Below are positions 43,969 through 53,130 of a DNA stretch of 64,000 nucleotides, one piece after another. The notes beneath the pieces are model-generated. The model did no database searches and was not told the DNA's origin. It was given only the letters and a program-made list of their open reading frames with translations. A program made the translations under genes and the position numbers. Each line of letters opens with the position of its first letter. The first letter of the stretch is position 1. Origin of the DNA: Shimia sp. CNT1-13L.2 (GTDB lineage Bacteria; Pseudomonadota; Alphaproteobacteria; Rhodobacterales; Rhodobacteraceae); the NCBI RefSeq assembly GCF_024331145.1, contig NZ_JANDJO010000003.1:434001-498000 (forward strand), read 5' to 3'.

Positions 43969-46900
43969 ATGGCAAAGAAAATGCTTATCGACGCCACCCA
44001 CGCGGAAGAGACCCGCGTTGTGGTGGTGGACGGAAACAAGGTTGAGGAATTCGACTTTGAGTCCGAAAACAAACGTCAGCTCGCAGGTAACATCTATCTA
44101 GCAAAGGTTACGCGGGTCGAACCCTCGCTCCAGGCAGCATTCGTGGACTATGGCGGCAACCGTCATGGCTTCCTCGCGTTTTCGGAAATCCATCCCGATT
44201 ACTATCAGATCCCTGTGGCAGACCGTGAGGCGCTGCTTGAGGAAGAACGCGCCTATGCCGAGGCGATGAAGGCGCGTGACGAGGAAGAAGAAAAGCCGAA
44301 GTCGCGCTCGCGCTCCCGCTCGCGTAGCCGGTCGCGTTCGAAATCGAAAGAGACCAAGGCAGCAGAGGTCGTTGAGACCCAAGATACCGACGTTATCGTG
44401 GACACCGCGGATGCGGCACAGATCGAGGGTATGGAAACCATTGATCTCGAGACCGATGCCGGTGATGACACCACCGAGGGCCTGTCCCCGATGGAACTGG
44501 TCGCCGAGACCCCGGTAGAAGAACCGGCGGACGAGGTTGAAGCAACGGAAGACGTTGTCGAAGCCGAAGCGCCTGCGGAAGAGGCGGCCGAAGAGGTTGC
44601 CGAGGCCGAAGCACCGGAAGCTGAAGCATCGGAAGAGGAAACCGTTGTCGCAGAGGCCGAAGAGGTCGAGGGCGGCGCTGCCGAAGAGGCCGCGGAAGAG
44701 GTTGCGGAGGTTTCGGAAGAGACCTCGGAAGAGACTTCTGAAAACAAAGACGAAGACGACAGCGGCAAGACCATGGCCATGGCCACGGAAGGCGACGATG
44801 CGGTTGTCAGCCTTGATCCGGAAACCGGCGAGGAAGTCGAAAGCGCGCCCAAGGCCGAGGAAGAGGCCGAAGCTGCCGAAGCTCCGGCGGCTGAAGAAGC
44901 ACCTGCCGAAGAGGTAGAGGCCGAGGCACCTGCGGAAACCGAAGAGGCTGTTGCTGAAGAATCCGAGGCGGAAACCGCTGAAGAGGCACCCGAGGCAACC
45001 GAAGAGGCGGATGACGCAGCAGAGGAAGCCGCAGAGGAAGCAAAAGACACCGAAGTCGAGGCGGATGACGCCGAGGACGGTGACGACAGCGACGATGATG
45101 ACGACAAAAAGTCGAAGAAATCGGATGCCTCGAGCAAGGATTCCAGCATCGAATCTGTTGCCGACGAAGATGATTCCGACGACATCCGCCCGCCGCGCAA
45201 ACCGCGCCCGCGCCGTTACAAGATCCAGGAAGTGATCAAGGTGCGCCAGATCATGCTGGTGCAGGTCGTCAAGGAAGAGCGTGGCAACAAGGGTGCAGCC
45301 CTGACCACCTATCTGTCGCTGGCCGGTCGTTACTGTGTCCTGATGCCGAACACCGCGCGTGGCGGTGGCATCAGCCGCAAGATCACCAACGCCACCGACC
45401 GCAAGAAGCTCAAGGAAATTGCCAACGAGCTGGACGTGCCGAAGGGTGCAGGCCTGATCGTGCGCACCGCCGGTGCCAAGCGCACCAAGACCGAGATCAA
45501 GCGCGACTATGAATACCTGCAACGCATGTGGGAGCAGATTCGCGAACTCACGCTGAAATCCATTGCGCCGGCGAAGATCTATGAAGAAGGCGACCTGATC
45601 AAACGCTCGATCCGCGATTTGTACAGCCGCGAGATCGACGAGGTTCTGGTCGAAGGGGATCGCGGTTACCGCATCGCCAAGGACTTCATGAAGATGATCA
45701 TGCCGTCCCACGCGCGCAACGTGAAGCACTACCACGACGCGCTGCCGCTGTTCGCGCGCTACCAGGTGGAAAGCTACCTGTCGTCGATGTTCAACCCGAC
45801 GGTTCAGCTGAAATCCGGTGGGTACATCGTGATCGGCGTGACCGAGGCGCTTGTGGCAATCGACGTGAACTCGGGTCGTGCCACCAAGGAAGGCTCGATC
45901 GAGGAAACCGCGCTCAAGACCAACCTGGAAGCCGCCGAAGAAGTAGCCCGCCAGCTGCGTCTGCGTGACCTTGCCGGCCTGATCGTCATCGACTTTATCG
46001 ACATGGACGAGCGCAAGAACAACGCCGCCGTCGAAAAGCGCATGAAGGACAAGCTCAAGACCGACCGCGCCCGCATTCAGGTGGGTCGCATCTCGGGCTT
46101 TGGCCTTATGGAAATGAGCCGCCAGCGTCTGCGCCCCGGCATGATCGAGGCCACCACGCAGCCGTGTCCGCATTGCCACGGCACCGGCCTGATCCGTTCG
46201 GACGACAACCTTGCGCTGTCGATCCTGCGCCAGATCGAGGAAGAAGGCACCCGCCGTCGTTCGCGCGAGGTTCTCGTGCGGGTTCCGGTTGCGATTGCCA
46301 ACTACCTGATGAACCAGAAGCGCGAACATATCGCGCAGATCGAAGCGCGTTACGGGCTTTCGGTCCGGATCGAGGGCGATGTGCACTTGATCTCGCCGGA
46401 CTACTCGCTTGAGAAGTTTAAAACCGCGACCCGCGTGGTTCCGGAAGTCTCGGCGCCGGTTGTCTCTGTCGACATGTCGATCATGGACGATGTGGACGAG
46501 GACCTGATCGAGGCCGAAGCCGAAGAGGTGACCGAGGCCAAGGATGGTGAAGAGGGCGAAACCAAGCCCAAGAAGCGCCGCCGTCGTCGTCGTCGCAGCC
46601 GCAGCCGGTCGTCCAAGACCGAGGGCACCGAGGCGGATTCGGATCAGGAACAGTCTGAAGAGGCGTCCGAGGCGGGCGAAGACGCAACCGAAGGCGAGGC
46701 TTCGACCGAGGCCGAGGGGGAAGATGCTCCCAAGGAAGAGAAGAAGAAGTCCAGCCGTTCGCGCAACCGCTCGCGCTCGCGGTCTCGCAAGAAGTCGGAC
46801 GACAAGGTTGAAGAGGCTGCGGAAGAAACTGCAGAAGAGACCGCGGTAGAGGCGAGCGAAGAAGCGACCGCCGAGACCGCTACTGAAGCGGTGGATGCGC

Positions 46901-47187
46901 AGGAAGAGGCCGCTGTTGCGGCCGAAGCCGAAGCCCCTGCGGAAGAGGCTGTCGAGGTGGCCGAAGAGGCGGAAGCGCCTACGGAGGCACCTGAAGAGGT
47001 CGCGGAAGCCGAGGCAGAAGAGGCCGTTGAAGCTGAAGCGCCTGCCGAAGAGGTTGCAGAGGTGGAAGAGGCTGTTGAAGCACAGACCGAAGCCCCCGCG
47101 GAAGAGCCGGAACCAGCCCTTGTGGCCGAAGCCGAACCGGCAGCCCCGCCCAAGCCGAAACGTCGCGGCTGGTGGTCGCGCGGATAA
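43969..47187 (+). CDS. rne: Ribonuclease E
   Basis: 1072 residues from the ATG at 43969. The S1 fold starts normally (NIYLAKVTRVEPSLQAAFVD) but is interrupted at about residues 100-410 by an Arg/Ser run and a long Glu/Ala-rich acidic segment. The second half of S1 then resumes (YKIQEVIKVRQIMLVQVVKE). Catalytic parts follow: VAIDVNSGRATKEGS near 629, IVIDFIDMD near 673 and the zinc-link CPHCHGTG near 733. The C-terminal third alternates basic (KKRRRRRRRSRSRSS) and acidic A/E repeats and is a disordered degradosome scaffold. It cuts mRNA and rRNA/tRNA precursors at the membrane. Confidence 0.95.
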   Translation: MAKKMLIDATHAEETRVVVVDGNKVEEFDFESENKRQLAGNIYLAKVTRVEPSLQAAFVDYGGNRHGFLAFSEIHPDYYQIPVADREALLEEERAYAEAMKARDEEEEKPKSRSRSRSRSRSRSKSKETKAAEVVETQDTDVIVDTADAAQIEGMETIDLETDAGDDTTEGLSPMELVAETPVEEPADEVEATEDVVEAEAPAEEAAEEVAEAEAPEAEASEEETVVAEAEEVEGGAAEEAAEEVAEVSEETSEETSENKDEDDSGKTMAMATEGDDAVVSLDPETGEEVESAPKAEEEAEAAEAPAAEEAPAEEVEAEAPAETEEAVAEESEAETAEEAPEATEEADDAAEEAAEEAKDTEVEADDAEDGDDSDDDDDKKSKKSDASSKDSSIESVADEDDSDDIRPPRKPRPRRYKIQEVIKVRQIMLVQVVKEERGNKGAALTTYLSLAGRYCVLMPNTARGGGISRKITNATDRKKLKEIANELDVPKGAGLIVRTAGAKRTKTEIKRDYEYLQRMWEQIRELTLKSIAPAKIYEEGDLIKRSIRDLYSREIDEVLVEGDRGYRIAKDFMKMIMPSHARNVKHYHDALPLFARYQVESYLSSMFNPTVQLKSGGYIVIGVTEALVAIDVNSGRATKEGSIEETALKTNLEAAEEVARQLRLRDLAGLIVIDFIDMDERKNNAAVEKRMKDKLKTDRARIQVGRISGFGLMEMSRQRLRPGMIEATTQPCPHCHGTGLIRSDDNLALSILRQIEEEGTRRRSREVLVRVPVAIANYLMNQKREHIAQIEARYGLSVRIEGDVHLISPDYSLEKFKTATRVVPEVSAPVVSVDMSIMDDVDEDLIEAEAEEVTEAKDGEEGETKPKKRRRRRRRSRSRSSKTEGTEADSDQEQSEEASEAGEDATEGEASTEAEGEDAPKEEKKKSSRSRNRSRSRSRKKSDDKVEEAAEETAEETAVEASEEATAETATEAVDAQEEAAVAAEAEAPAEEAVEVAEEAEAPTEAPEEVAEAEAEEAVEAEAPAEEVAEVEEAVEAQTEAPAEEPEPALVAEAEPAAPPKPKRRGWWSRG

Positions 47188-47207
47188 CGCCTTGTAAATC
47201 AGAACAG

Positions 47208-47240
47208 AAAAAGCCGGGGGATCGACCCCCGGCTTTTTCT
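47208..47240 (+). terminator. Intrinsic terminator of rne
   Basis: A 13-base-pair stem, AAAAAGCCGGGGG with CCCCCGGCTTTTT, loop ATCGA, followed by CT. Because the arms end in A- and T-runs it may also serve minus-strand transcripts such as tusA. Confidence 0.92.
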
Positions 47241-47289
47241 TTTGGTGCCAGCCGTCAGCGGTCTGGCGCAGTCTTGGACGCGCCTGATA

Positions 47290-47514
47290 TCAGGCGCGTT
47301 TTTCCACGAGGAAGGTCAGGGCGCCGTCCTTTTCTTCGGACGCGACCAGCGTGTGGCCGCTTTCATTGCAGAAATGCGGCACGTCGACGATGGCCGCGGG
47401 ATCGTCGGCGATCAGGAGGATACGGTCCCCGGCGGCAAGCGGTTGCAGGCGCTTGCGCAGCTTCAGGACGGGCAGGGGGCACAGCAGCCCGATGGCGTCG
47501 ATTTCTTGTGTCAT
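47290..47514 (-). CDS. tusA: TusA-family sulfurtransferase
   Basis: 74 residues from the ATG at 47514; a start at 47550 would add twelve residues and cannot be excluded. The active cysteine is in GLLCPLPVLKLRKRL, the family hallmark. TusA proteins carry sulfur for tRNA thiolation or for other sulfur-using paths. It is divergent from ccdA and ends near the rne terminator. Confidence 0.88.
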   Translation of the reverse strand: MTQEIDAIGLLCPLPVLKLRKRLQPLAAGDRILLIADDPAAIVDVPHFCNESGHTLVASEEKDGALTFLVEKRA

Positions 47515-47651
47515 GCTGCTGACATAGGGCCAATCGGCGGCCCTGTCCATCGCTCTTGACTTGCCTCAAGGTTCGGGGCGCGAAAGCATGACACAGGGTT
47601 GTGAAAGGCTCTTGAGGTGACCTTTGCCTCGGATTGAAGTAAGCGGAAGAC

Positions 47652-48404
47652 ATGTTTGGAATCGACATCATCGACGCGGGCCTTCTGCCCGCCATGTTCG
47701 TGGCGCTCACGGCCGGGGTTATCTCGTTCCTGAGCCCCTGTGTGCTGCCTATCGTGCCGCCTTATCTTGCCTATATGAGCGGGGTCAGCGTGAGCGATCT
47801 TGCCGATGGTGGCGCGCAGAAGAAAAGCGCGGTTGTGCCGGCGCTGTTCTTTGTGCTGGGCCTGTCGACGGTGTTCCTGTTCCTCGGCTTTACCGCCTCG
47901 GCGATTGGCTCGCTGTTCCTGTCCTATCAGGGCTGGTTCAACACCATCGCGGGGGTCATCGTGATGATCTTTGGTGCGCATTTCGTGGGCGTCTACCGGA
48001 TCGGGTTCCTTGATCGCGAGGCGCGGCTGGATGTCGGGGATCAGGGCGGTTCGTCCTTTGGGGCCTATATCCTTGGCCTGGCCTTCGCCTTTGGCTGGAC
48101 GCCCTGCATTGGCCCGCAACTGGGCGCGATCCTGTCGCTAGCCGCGGGTGAGGCCTCGCTGACGCGCGGCACCATGCTGCTGGCGGTCTATGCTGCGGGG
48201 CTTGGCATTCCGTTCCTGCTGGTGGCGGCCTTCCTGCCGAAGCTGGGCGGCCTGATGGGCTGGATGAAGCGCCACATGGAACAGATCGAACGCATCATGG
48301 GCCTTTTGTTGTGGACCATCGGCCTTTTGATGCTGACCGGCGGTTTCTCGGCGTTTTCCTTCTGGCTTCTGGAAACCTTCCCGGCGCTGGCGACGCTTGG
48401 CTAA
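47652..48404 (+). CDS. ccdA: Cytochrome c biogenesis / thiol-disulfide transporter CcdA
   Basis: 250 residues with six membrane helices. The two redox cysteines are in FLSPCVLPIVPP and FGWTPCIGPQLG. CcdA passes electrons from cytoplasmic thioredoxin to periplasmic thiols, for example for c-type cytochrome haem attachment. It is a single gene next to tusA in head-to-head layout. Confidence 0.93.
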   Translation: MFGIDIIDAGLLPAMFVALTAGVISFLSPCVLPIVPPYLAYMSGVSVSDLADGGAQKKSAVVPALFFVLGLSTVFLFLGFTASAIGSLFLSYQGWFNTIAGVIVMIFGAHFVGVYRIGFLDREARLDVGDQGGSSFGAYILGLAFAFGWTPCIGPQLGAILSLAAGEASLTRGTMLLAVYAAGLGIPFLLVAAFLPKLGGLMGWMKRHMEQIERIMGLLLWTIGLLMLTGGFSAFSFWLLETFPALATLG

Positions 48405-48491
48405 TTCCTTGCCCTAGCGCAATCTTCTGGCTCTGCTTTTGACTTACTTCAGCCGCATTGTGGGGCTAGTGTTTGTCCCAGAGGTAGAACA

Positions 48492-49706
48492 ATGGGCCAG
48501 AGCAAGGAACAAACGGTAAAGCGCCGTCGGGTATTCTATATTCCCGGCTATGATCCCATTCATCCCCGCCGCTACCGCGAATTGTACCGCAAGGAGAGCG
48601 GGGCGCAGGGCGCGATTTCCGGATACGAGGTGACACTGGCTCCCAAGACGGGGGGCGGCACCTATGGCTGGCATGTGACCGGCAGGATCGACGGGGCCGA
48701 GACACAGGCCGATGTCGAGGTTCTGGTCTGGTCTGACATCGTGCGCGACAGCATGTCGAATTCGATCCCCGCCACCTATCTGCAACTGGCGCGGACGGCC
48801 TGGGCCTATATCGGGTCAGGGGCGCTTTGGCGGTTGATGAAACTGCGCAAGGGGCCGGTGATCGCGGCGCTTTATCCCGTGGTGTTCCTGCTTGTACAGC
48901 TTGGTCTTGCGCTTGTCGCGGCCTATGGGCTGGGCCAGATTCTGGCTTTGGCTCTGCCGGATTGGACAGCCTGGGGCGGGTTGGTGATCGTGCCTTTCCT
49001 GCTCAACTGGTTTCGCAAGAAAGACGGCAAGTTCTTTGCCTATTACCTGATGCATGACTATGCCTATTCGGCGCGCTGGAAAGGGGCCAATCCCGCGCCG
49101 CTTGAGCGGCGGTTGGCCGAGTTTGCCGATGCCATCGAGGCCGCCCTGCGCGACGATGTGGATGAGGTTCTGGTGGTCGGTCATTCCAGCGGCGCGCATC
49201 TGGCTGTGTCGATCCTTGCCGACCTGATCCGGCAGGGGCGGGTGCCCGAAGACGGGCCGGCGCTTGGGTTCCTGTCCTTGGGGCAGGTGGTGCCGATGGT
49301 GTCGTTCCTGCCCGAGGCCAAACGCCTGCGGGGCGATCTGGCCTTTCTGTGCCAGCGCCGTGAACTGGCCTGGGTGGATGTGACCGCGCCGGGCGATGGC
49401 TGTGCCTTTGCGCTCTGTGATCCGGTCAGCGTGTCGGGCGTAGAACCGGAGGGCGGCAAACGCTGGCCGCTGGTGGTGTCTGCGGCCTTTACCCAGACCC
49501 TGAGTGCCGAGCGTTGGAAAGAGTTGCGCTGGCGGTTCTTCCGCCTGCATTTCCAGTATCTCTGTGCCTTCGACAATCCCGGTGATTACGATTACTTCAA
49601 GATCACCGCCGGGCCGATCACACTGCGCGAACGTTATGACGGGCGCGTGCCTTCCAAAAGCCGGATCGAACGTCCGGTCAACAAGTTCACGAGTGTTCTT
49701 GAATGA
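48492..49706 (+). CDS. Membrane-associated putative serine hydrolase
   Basis: 404 residues. The protein opens with a strand that looks like an alpha/beta-hydrolase start (RRVFYIPGYDP). Two adjacent membrane helices are in the middle (about 115-175: VIAALYPVVFLLVQLGLAL, then WGGLVIVPFLLNWF). A nucleophile elbow GHSSGAH follows near residue 233. A late histidine or aspartate to complete a triad is not obvious. It overlaps the P450 gene by four bases (ATGA), so the two are translated together. Family not recognised beyond the GxSxG fold. Confidence 0.75.
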   Translation: MGQSKEQTVKRRRVFYIPGYDPIHPRRYRELYRKESGAQGAISGYEVTLAPKTGGGTYGWHVTGRIDGAETQADVEVLVWSDIVRDSMSNSIPATYLQLARTAWAYIGSGALWRLMKLRKGPVIAALYPVVFLLVQLGLALVAAYGLGQILALALPDWTAWGGLVIVPFLLNWFRKKDGKFFAYYLMHDYAYSARWKGANPAPLERRLAEFADAIEAALRDDVDEVLVVGHSSGAHLAVSILADLIRQGRVPEDGPALGFLSLGQVVPMVSFLPEAKRLRGDLAFLCQRRELAWVDVTAPGDGCAFALCDPVSVSGVEPEGGKRWPLVVSAAFTQTLSAERWKELRWRFFRLHFQYLCAFDNPGDYDYFKITAGPITLRERYDGRVPSKSRIERPVNKFTSVLE

Positions 49707-51076
49707 CACGTCTTCCCCCGAAACCGGCGGCGCGGGCTGACCGGGTCTCGCTCTGGAAATACCTCAAGCTGTTCCGGCAGGACATTCTGTCAGCCCAGCC
49801 GCAGCGTCTTTACCGCGCGTGGATGGCGGAATTCCGCACCCCGTTCTTTCGCAGCTTCATGTGCAATGATCCCGAGCTGGTTGATCTTGTCCTGAACAAG
49901 CGACCGGATGATTTTCCCAAGTCCGAACGGGTGCGGGAGGGGCTGGTGCCGCTGTTGGGCAATTCGGTGTTCATCACCAATGGCGAGACATGGAAACGCC
50001 AGCGGCGCATCATTGATCCGGCTTTTGAAGGCGGGCGGTTGCGGGACACGTTTCCGGCGATGTGGGATGCGGGTGTGGCGGCGGTCGAGCGGTTGCGCAA
50101 AGAAGCGCTCGACGGGCCGATCGAGATCGAGGCCCAGACCAGCCACGCGGCGGCGGACGTGATTTTCCGCACCCTGTTTTCGATCCCGATCGAGCACGAG
50201 GTTGCGGGCAAGGTGTTTTCCACCTTCCGCGAACACCAGAACGAACAACCGGTTGTAAACCTTGGGGCGCTGTTGCCGCTGCCCAAGTGGTTCCCACGCT
50301 TTCACAGCCGCCGGACCAAGGAGACCGCAACCCAGATCCGCGCCCTGATCGAACAGCTGACAACCGAGCGTATGGCGGCCATCGAGGCAGGAACCGCGCC
50401 GGATGACCTTGCCACCAAGATCATGACCACCGCTGATCCGGAAACAGGCGAAAAGTTCGACACGGAAGAGATGGTCGACCAGGTGGCGATCTTCTTCCTG
50501 GCCGGCCACGAGACAAGCGCCTCGGCGCTTGCCTGGGCGCTGTATCTTCTGGCGCTTTATCCCGAATGGCAGGACAAGCTCGCGGCCGAGGCGAATGAGG
50601 TTCTGGACCCCGATAAGATCTATTTCTCGGCCGTGTCCAAGCTGCGCACCTCGCGCGAGGTGTTCCGCGAGGCGCTTAGGCTTTATCCGCCGGTGCCGAT
50701 GATGGTGCGTCAGAACACCTGTCCAGAGGAATTCCGCGCCCGCGAGGTGCCTGTGGGCAGTCAGGTTGTCCTGAGCCCCTGGCACCTGCATCGCCATGAA
50801 CGCCTGTGGGAACGCCCGGACGAATTCGATCCCGAGCGGTTCAAGACGGAGAACGGCAAAGAATGCCTGCGCAACGCCTATATCCCGTTTTCGTCGGGCC
50901 AGAGGGTCTGCACCGGCGCCGGGTTCGCGATGATCGAAGGTGCGTTGCTTCTGTCGCTGTTGGTGCGGGCCTTTCGGTTCGAAACCGTGCGTGGGCGTGA
51001 GCCGGTGCCCGAGGCCCATCTGACTGTGCGGGCCAAGGACGGCATCTGGCTCAGGCTAACACCGCGCGAGAGTTAG
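49703..51076 (+). CDS. Cytochrome P450
   Basis: 457 residues. The I-helix motif is FFLAGHETSASALAW, the K-helix ExxR is in FREALRLYPP, and the haem-ligand loop is FSSGQRVCTGAGFAM. It is soluble or only peripherally bound (no N-terminal anchor). P450s insert one oxygen atom into a substrate using electrons from a reductase; no ferredoxin or reductase gene is nearby. It is coupled to the membrane-associated hydrolase gene by an ATGA overlap. Substrate unknown. Confidence 0.93.
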   Translation: MTRLPPKPAARADRVSLWKYLKLFRQDILSAQPQRLYRAWMAEFRTPFFRSFMCNDPELVDLVLNKRPDDFPKSERVREGLVPLLGNSVFITNGETWKRQRRIIDPAFEGGRLRDTFPAMWDAGVAAVERLRKEALDGPIEIEAQTSHAAADVIFRTLFSIPIEHEVAGKVFSTFREHQNEQPVVNLGALLPLPKWFPRFHSRRTKETATQIRALIEQLTTERMAAIEAGTAPDDLATKIMTTADPETGEKFDTEEMVDQVAIFFLAGHETSASALAWALYLLALYPEWQDKLAAEANEVLDPDKIYFSAVSKLRTSREVFREALRLYPPVPMMVRQNTCPEEFRAREVPVGSQVVLSPWHLHRHERLWERPDEFDPERFKTENGKECLRNAYIPFSSGQRVCTGAGFAMIEGALLLSLLVRAFRFETVRGREPVPEAHLTVRAKDGIWLRLTPRES

Positions 51077-51077
51077 G

Positions 51078-51194
51078 TCAGAACCAGCTCTGCACGGTTT
51101 CCGCCCCGGCGGTCACGTCTTCGCCGATGCCAGCCACGGTGTTGCAGGCAGAGATCAGGGTGAGGCAGGTCAGAAGGATGAGAGTCTTTTTCAT
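51078..51194 (-). CDS. Entericidin-like small lipoprotein
   Basis: 38 residues, easy to miss. The peptide has a basic start (MKKT), a hydrophobic core (LILLTCLTLIS), a lipobox ending at Cys17 (LISAC), then NTVAGIGEDV and an amphipathic tail ending QSWF. This is the layout of entericidin A/B peptides, which are outer-membrane toxins/antitoxins or stress lipoproteins. It starts six bases after the stop of the binding-protein gene, whose last codons supply a GAAGA ribosome site. It ends one base from the convergent P450 stop. Confidence 0.8.
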   Translation of the reverse strand: MKKTLILLTCLTLISACNTVAGIGEDVTAGAETVQSWF

Positions 51195-51200
51195 GGGTCT

Positions 51201-53015
51201 TCAGTCTTCGTGCCACCAGACGCCCGGCATCCATTCGACACCGTCGCCATAGATGGGCAGAGTTTCGGGGTATTTCAGTTCCTTGCGGTGGGCGATGCGG
51301 CCCACGGCGTAGGTCCAGATCGGGATCACGTAGCGTCCCGTGGTCAACACGCGGTCGAGGGCCTGTGCCGCGGTCTTGAACTCCTGTGGATCGCGCGCGT
51401 TGGTAAGGGCCTCGACAAGCGCGTCGATGGCAGGGGATTTGATGCCCATGATGTTGCGCGAGCCTTCCTGATCCGCGGCGGCGCTGCCCCAGTAGAGGGC
51501 CTGTTCGTTGCCGGGGCTAAGCGACATGGCGCGGCGATAGTCGGTCATGTCGAAATCAAAGGCAGACACGCGTTGGGTGTATTGCGCATTGTCGATCTCG
51601 GTGATGGTGACGAAGATCCCCAGCTTTTCCAGCGCTTTGCGATAGATGTCGATGATCGACTTGTCCTGTTTGTCTCCCTGTCGCAACAGGATGTCGAAGG
51701 TAAAGGGCGTGCCATCCGGCTTGGTCATGACGCCATCGACCACGTCGAACCCGGCATCGGACATAAGCTGCATGGCGCGGCGCATGTTGCCGCGATTGCG
51801 CGTGCTGCCGTTCGAGGCGGGCAGGTCGTAGTCCTCAAGAGTATCGGCGGGCAGGGTGTCTGCGTATGGTGCCAGAAGGGCCGCCACTTCTGACGAAGCG
51901 GGCGCGTCCTGCATGGCAAGGTATGAGCCGGAGAAGTATGAGGTGATGCGCGGCTGCCGACCGCCGGTCAGCGTGTCGGAGATAAATTCAAAGTTGAAGG
52001 CGTGCATCAGCGCATCGCGCACGCGGATATCATCAAACGGGGCGCGGCGCAGGTTCATGGCAAGGCCGGTGATCCCCGACGGTTTCTGGTGCGGGATTTC
52101 GGATTTCACAACCGCGCCGGAGGCCGCGTCGGGGAAATCGTATTGTGTGGCCCAGGCCTCGGCGTTGAATTCGCGGATATAGGACAGGGCACCGCCCTTG
52201 AAGGCCTCGAACATGACGTCTTCGTCGCCGTAAAAGTCGATGCGGATTTCGTCGACGTTGGCGATACCCTGGCGCAAAGGCAGGTGCAGGCCCCAGTAAT
52301 CAGGATTGCGTTTGAGGGTGACAAACCGCCCGGCCTCGAAATCCTCTACCACATAGGGGGCAGAGCCGATGGGGATGTCCGACAGCGTGGCCTCGGCAAG
52401 GGGCTTGTCGTGCCACTGCGCCTTTTGCAGGATCGGTCGCAGGCCTGCGATCAGGGCCAGTTCGCGGTTTTCGGTGTTGAAGGTGATGCGCACAGATCGC
52501 GGCCCTGTGGTGTCGATGCGGTCGATCTGGTTCCAGAGGCTGTGATAGCGCGGGTGGCCTTCGGTGCCGAGGGTTTCATAGGACCAGATCACGTCTTCAA
52601 CGGTGACGGGAGTGCCATCGGAGAACCGCGCTTCCTCGCGCAGGGTGAATTCGACCCATTCGCGGTTGGGGCCGGTTTCGATGCTTTCGGCCAGAAGCCC
52701 GTAAAGTGCGAAAGGTTCATCCCAATTTCGGCCCATGAGCGATTCGTGGGTGAAGAATCGCAGCTGCCAGGGCACCCGTCCCTTGCGCACGAATGGGTTG
52801 AGCGAATCGAATCCACCAGTGTTGCCGGTGACGATTCTGCCGCCCTTTGGGGCCGCGGCATTCGCGTAGGGTAAGGATTTGAAATCAGCCGGAAGTGCTG
52901 GGTCTCCGTACATGGCGATTCCATGCGAGGGTTCGGCAAAGCCGCCCGAAGCCAAGGAAAGAAGGGGAATCGCGAGGCCAAATCGGCGAATCCGCTGGAA
53001 ACTAACTGGTCGCAT
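51201..53015 (-). CDS. Extracellular solute-binding protein, family 5 (YejA-like)
   Basis: 604 residues with a signal peptide (LAIPLLSLASGGFAEPSHG). Early motif HGIAMYGDPALPADFKSLPY and the family-5 segment AIGLRP/ARFSDGTPVTVEDV are seen; the C-terminus is WMPGVWWHED. YejA-type proteins bind oligopeptides or microcin C for an ABC importer. The partner yejBEF genes are not adjacent, so it is an orphan binding protein here. It shares its transcript with the entericidin-like gene. Confidence 0.9.
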   Translation of the reverse strand: MRPVSFQRIRRFGLAIPLLSLASGGFAEPSHGIAMYGDPALPADFKSLPYANAAAPKGGRIVTGNTGGFDSLNPFVRKGRVPWQLRFFTHESLMGRNWDEPFALYGLLAESIETGPNREWVEFTLREEARFSDGTPVTVEDVIWSYETLGTEGHPRYHSLWNQIDRIDTTGPRSVRITFNTENRELALIAGLRPILQKAQWHDKPLAEATLSDIPIGSAPYVVEDFEAGRFVTLKRNPDYWGLHLPLRQGIANVDEIRIDFYGDEDVMFEAFKGGALSYIREFNAEAWATQYDFPDAASGAVVKSEIPHQKPSGITGLAMNLRRAPFDDIRVRDALMHAFNFEFISDTLTGGRQPRITSYFSGSYLAMQDAPASSEVAALLAPYADTLPADTLEDYDLPASNGSTRNRGNMRRAMQLMSDAGFDVVDGVMTKPDGTPFTFDILLRQGDKQDKSIIDIYRKALEKLGIFVTITEIDNAQYTQRVSAFDFDMTDYRRAMSLSPGNEQALYWGSAAADQEGSRNIMGIKSPAIDALVEALTNARDPQEFKTAAQALDRVLTTGRYVIPIWTYAVGRIAHRKELKYPETLPIYGDGVEWMPGVWWHED

Positions 53016-53094
53016 ATGGGGGACAATCCTGCTCGGGCCTGTTTTTATTGGCTCAGAGGGTACAGGGGGTTCTCTGCCTTATCAAACTTTTAGC

Positions 53095-53124
53095 TTGGAC
53101 TCTGAGCGGCGGATTGCTTATAAA
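53095..53124 (+). promoter_or_regulatory. Candidate promoter of the small RNA at 53131
   Basis: TTGGAC and TATAAA are separated by 18 bases. The -10 matches consensus at five of six positions; the -35 is weak. The expected start is about seven bases after the -10, near 53131. Confidence 0.5.
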
Positions 53125-53130
53125 GGTGTC

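Noticed and set aside
43508-43975. Minus-strand frames in the rne leader
   Set aside because: No ribosome site, low-complexity Arg/Pro/Ser content and overlap with the rne start; the region is better read as a leader.
44098-46386. Minus-strand open frames of 762 and 315 residues across rne, the latter Ser/Ala-rich
   Set aside because: They are mirror images of the Glu/Ala codons (GAA, GAG, GCC) of RNase E and have no family features or ribosome site.
46644-47153. Minus-strand Ser/Ala-rich frame of 169 residues
   Set aside because: Antisense reflection of the acidic RNase E tail.
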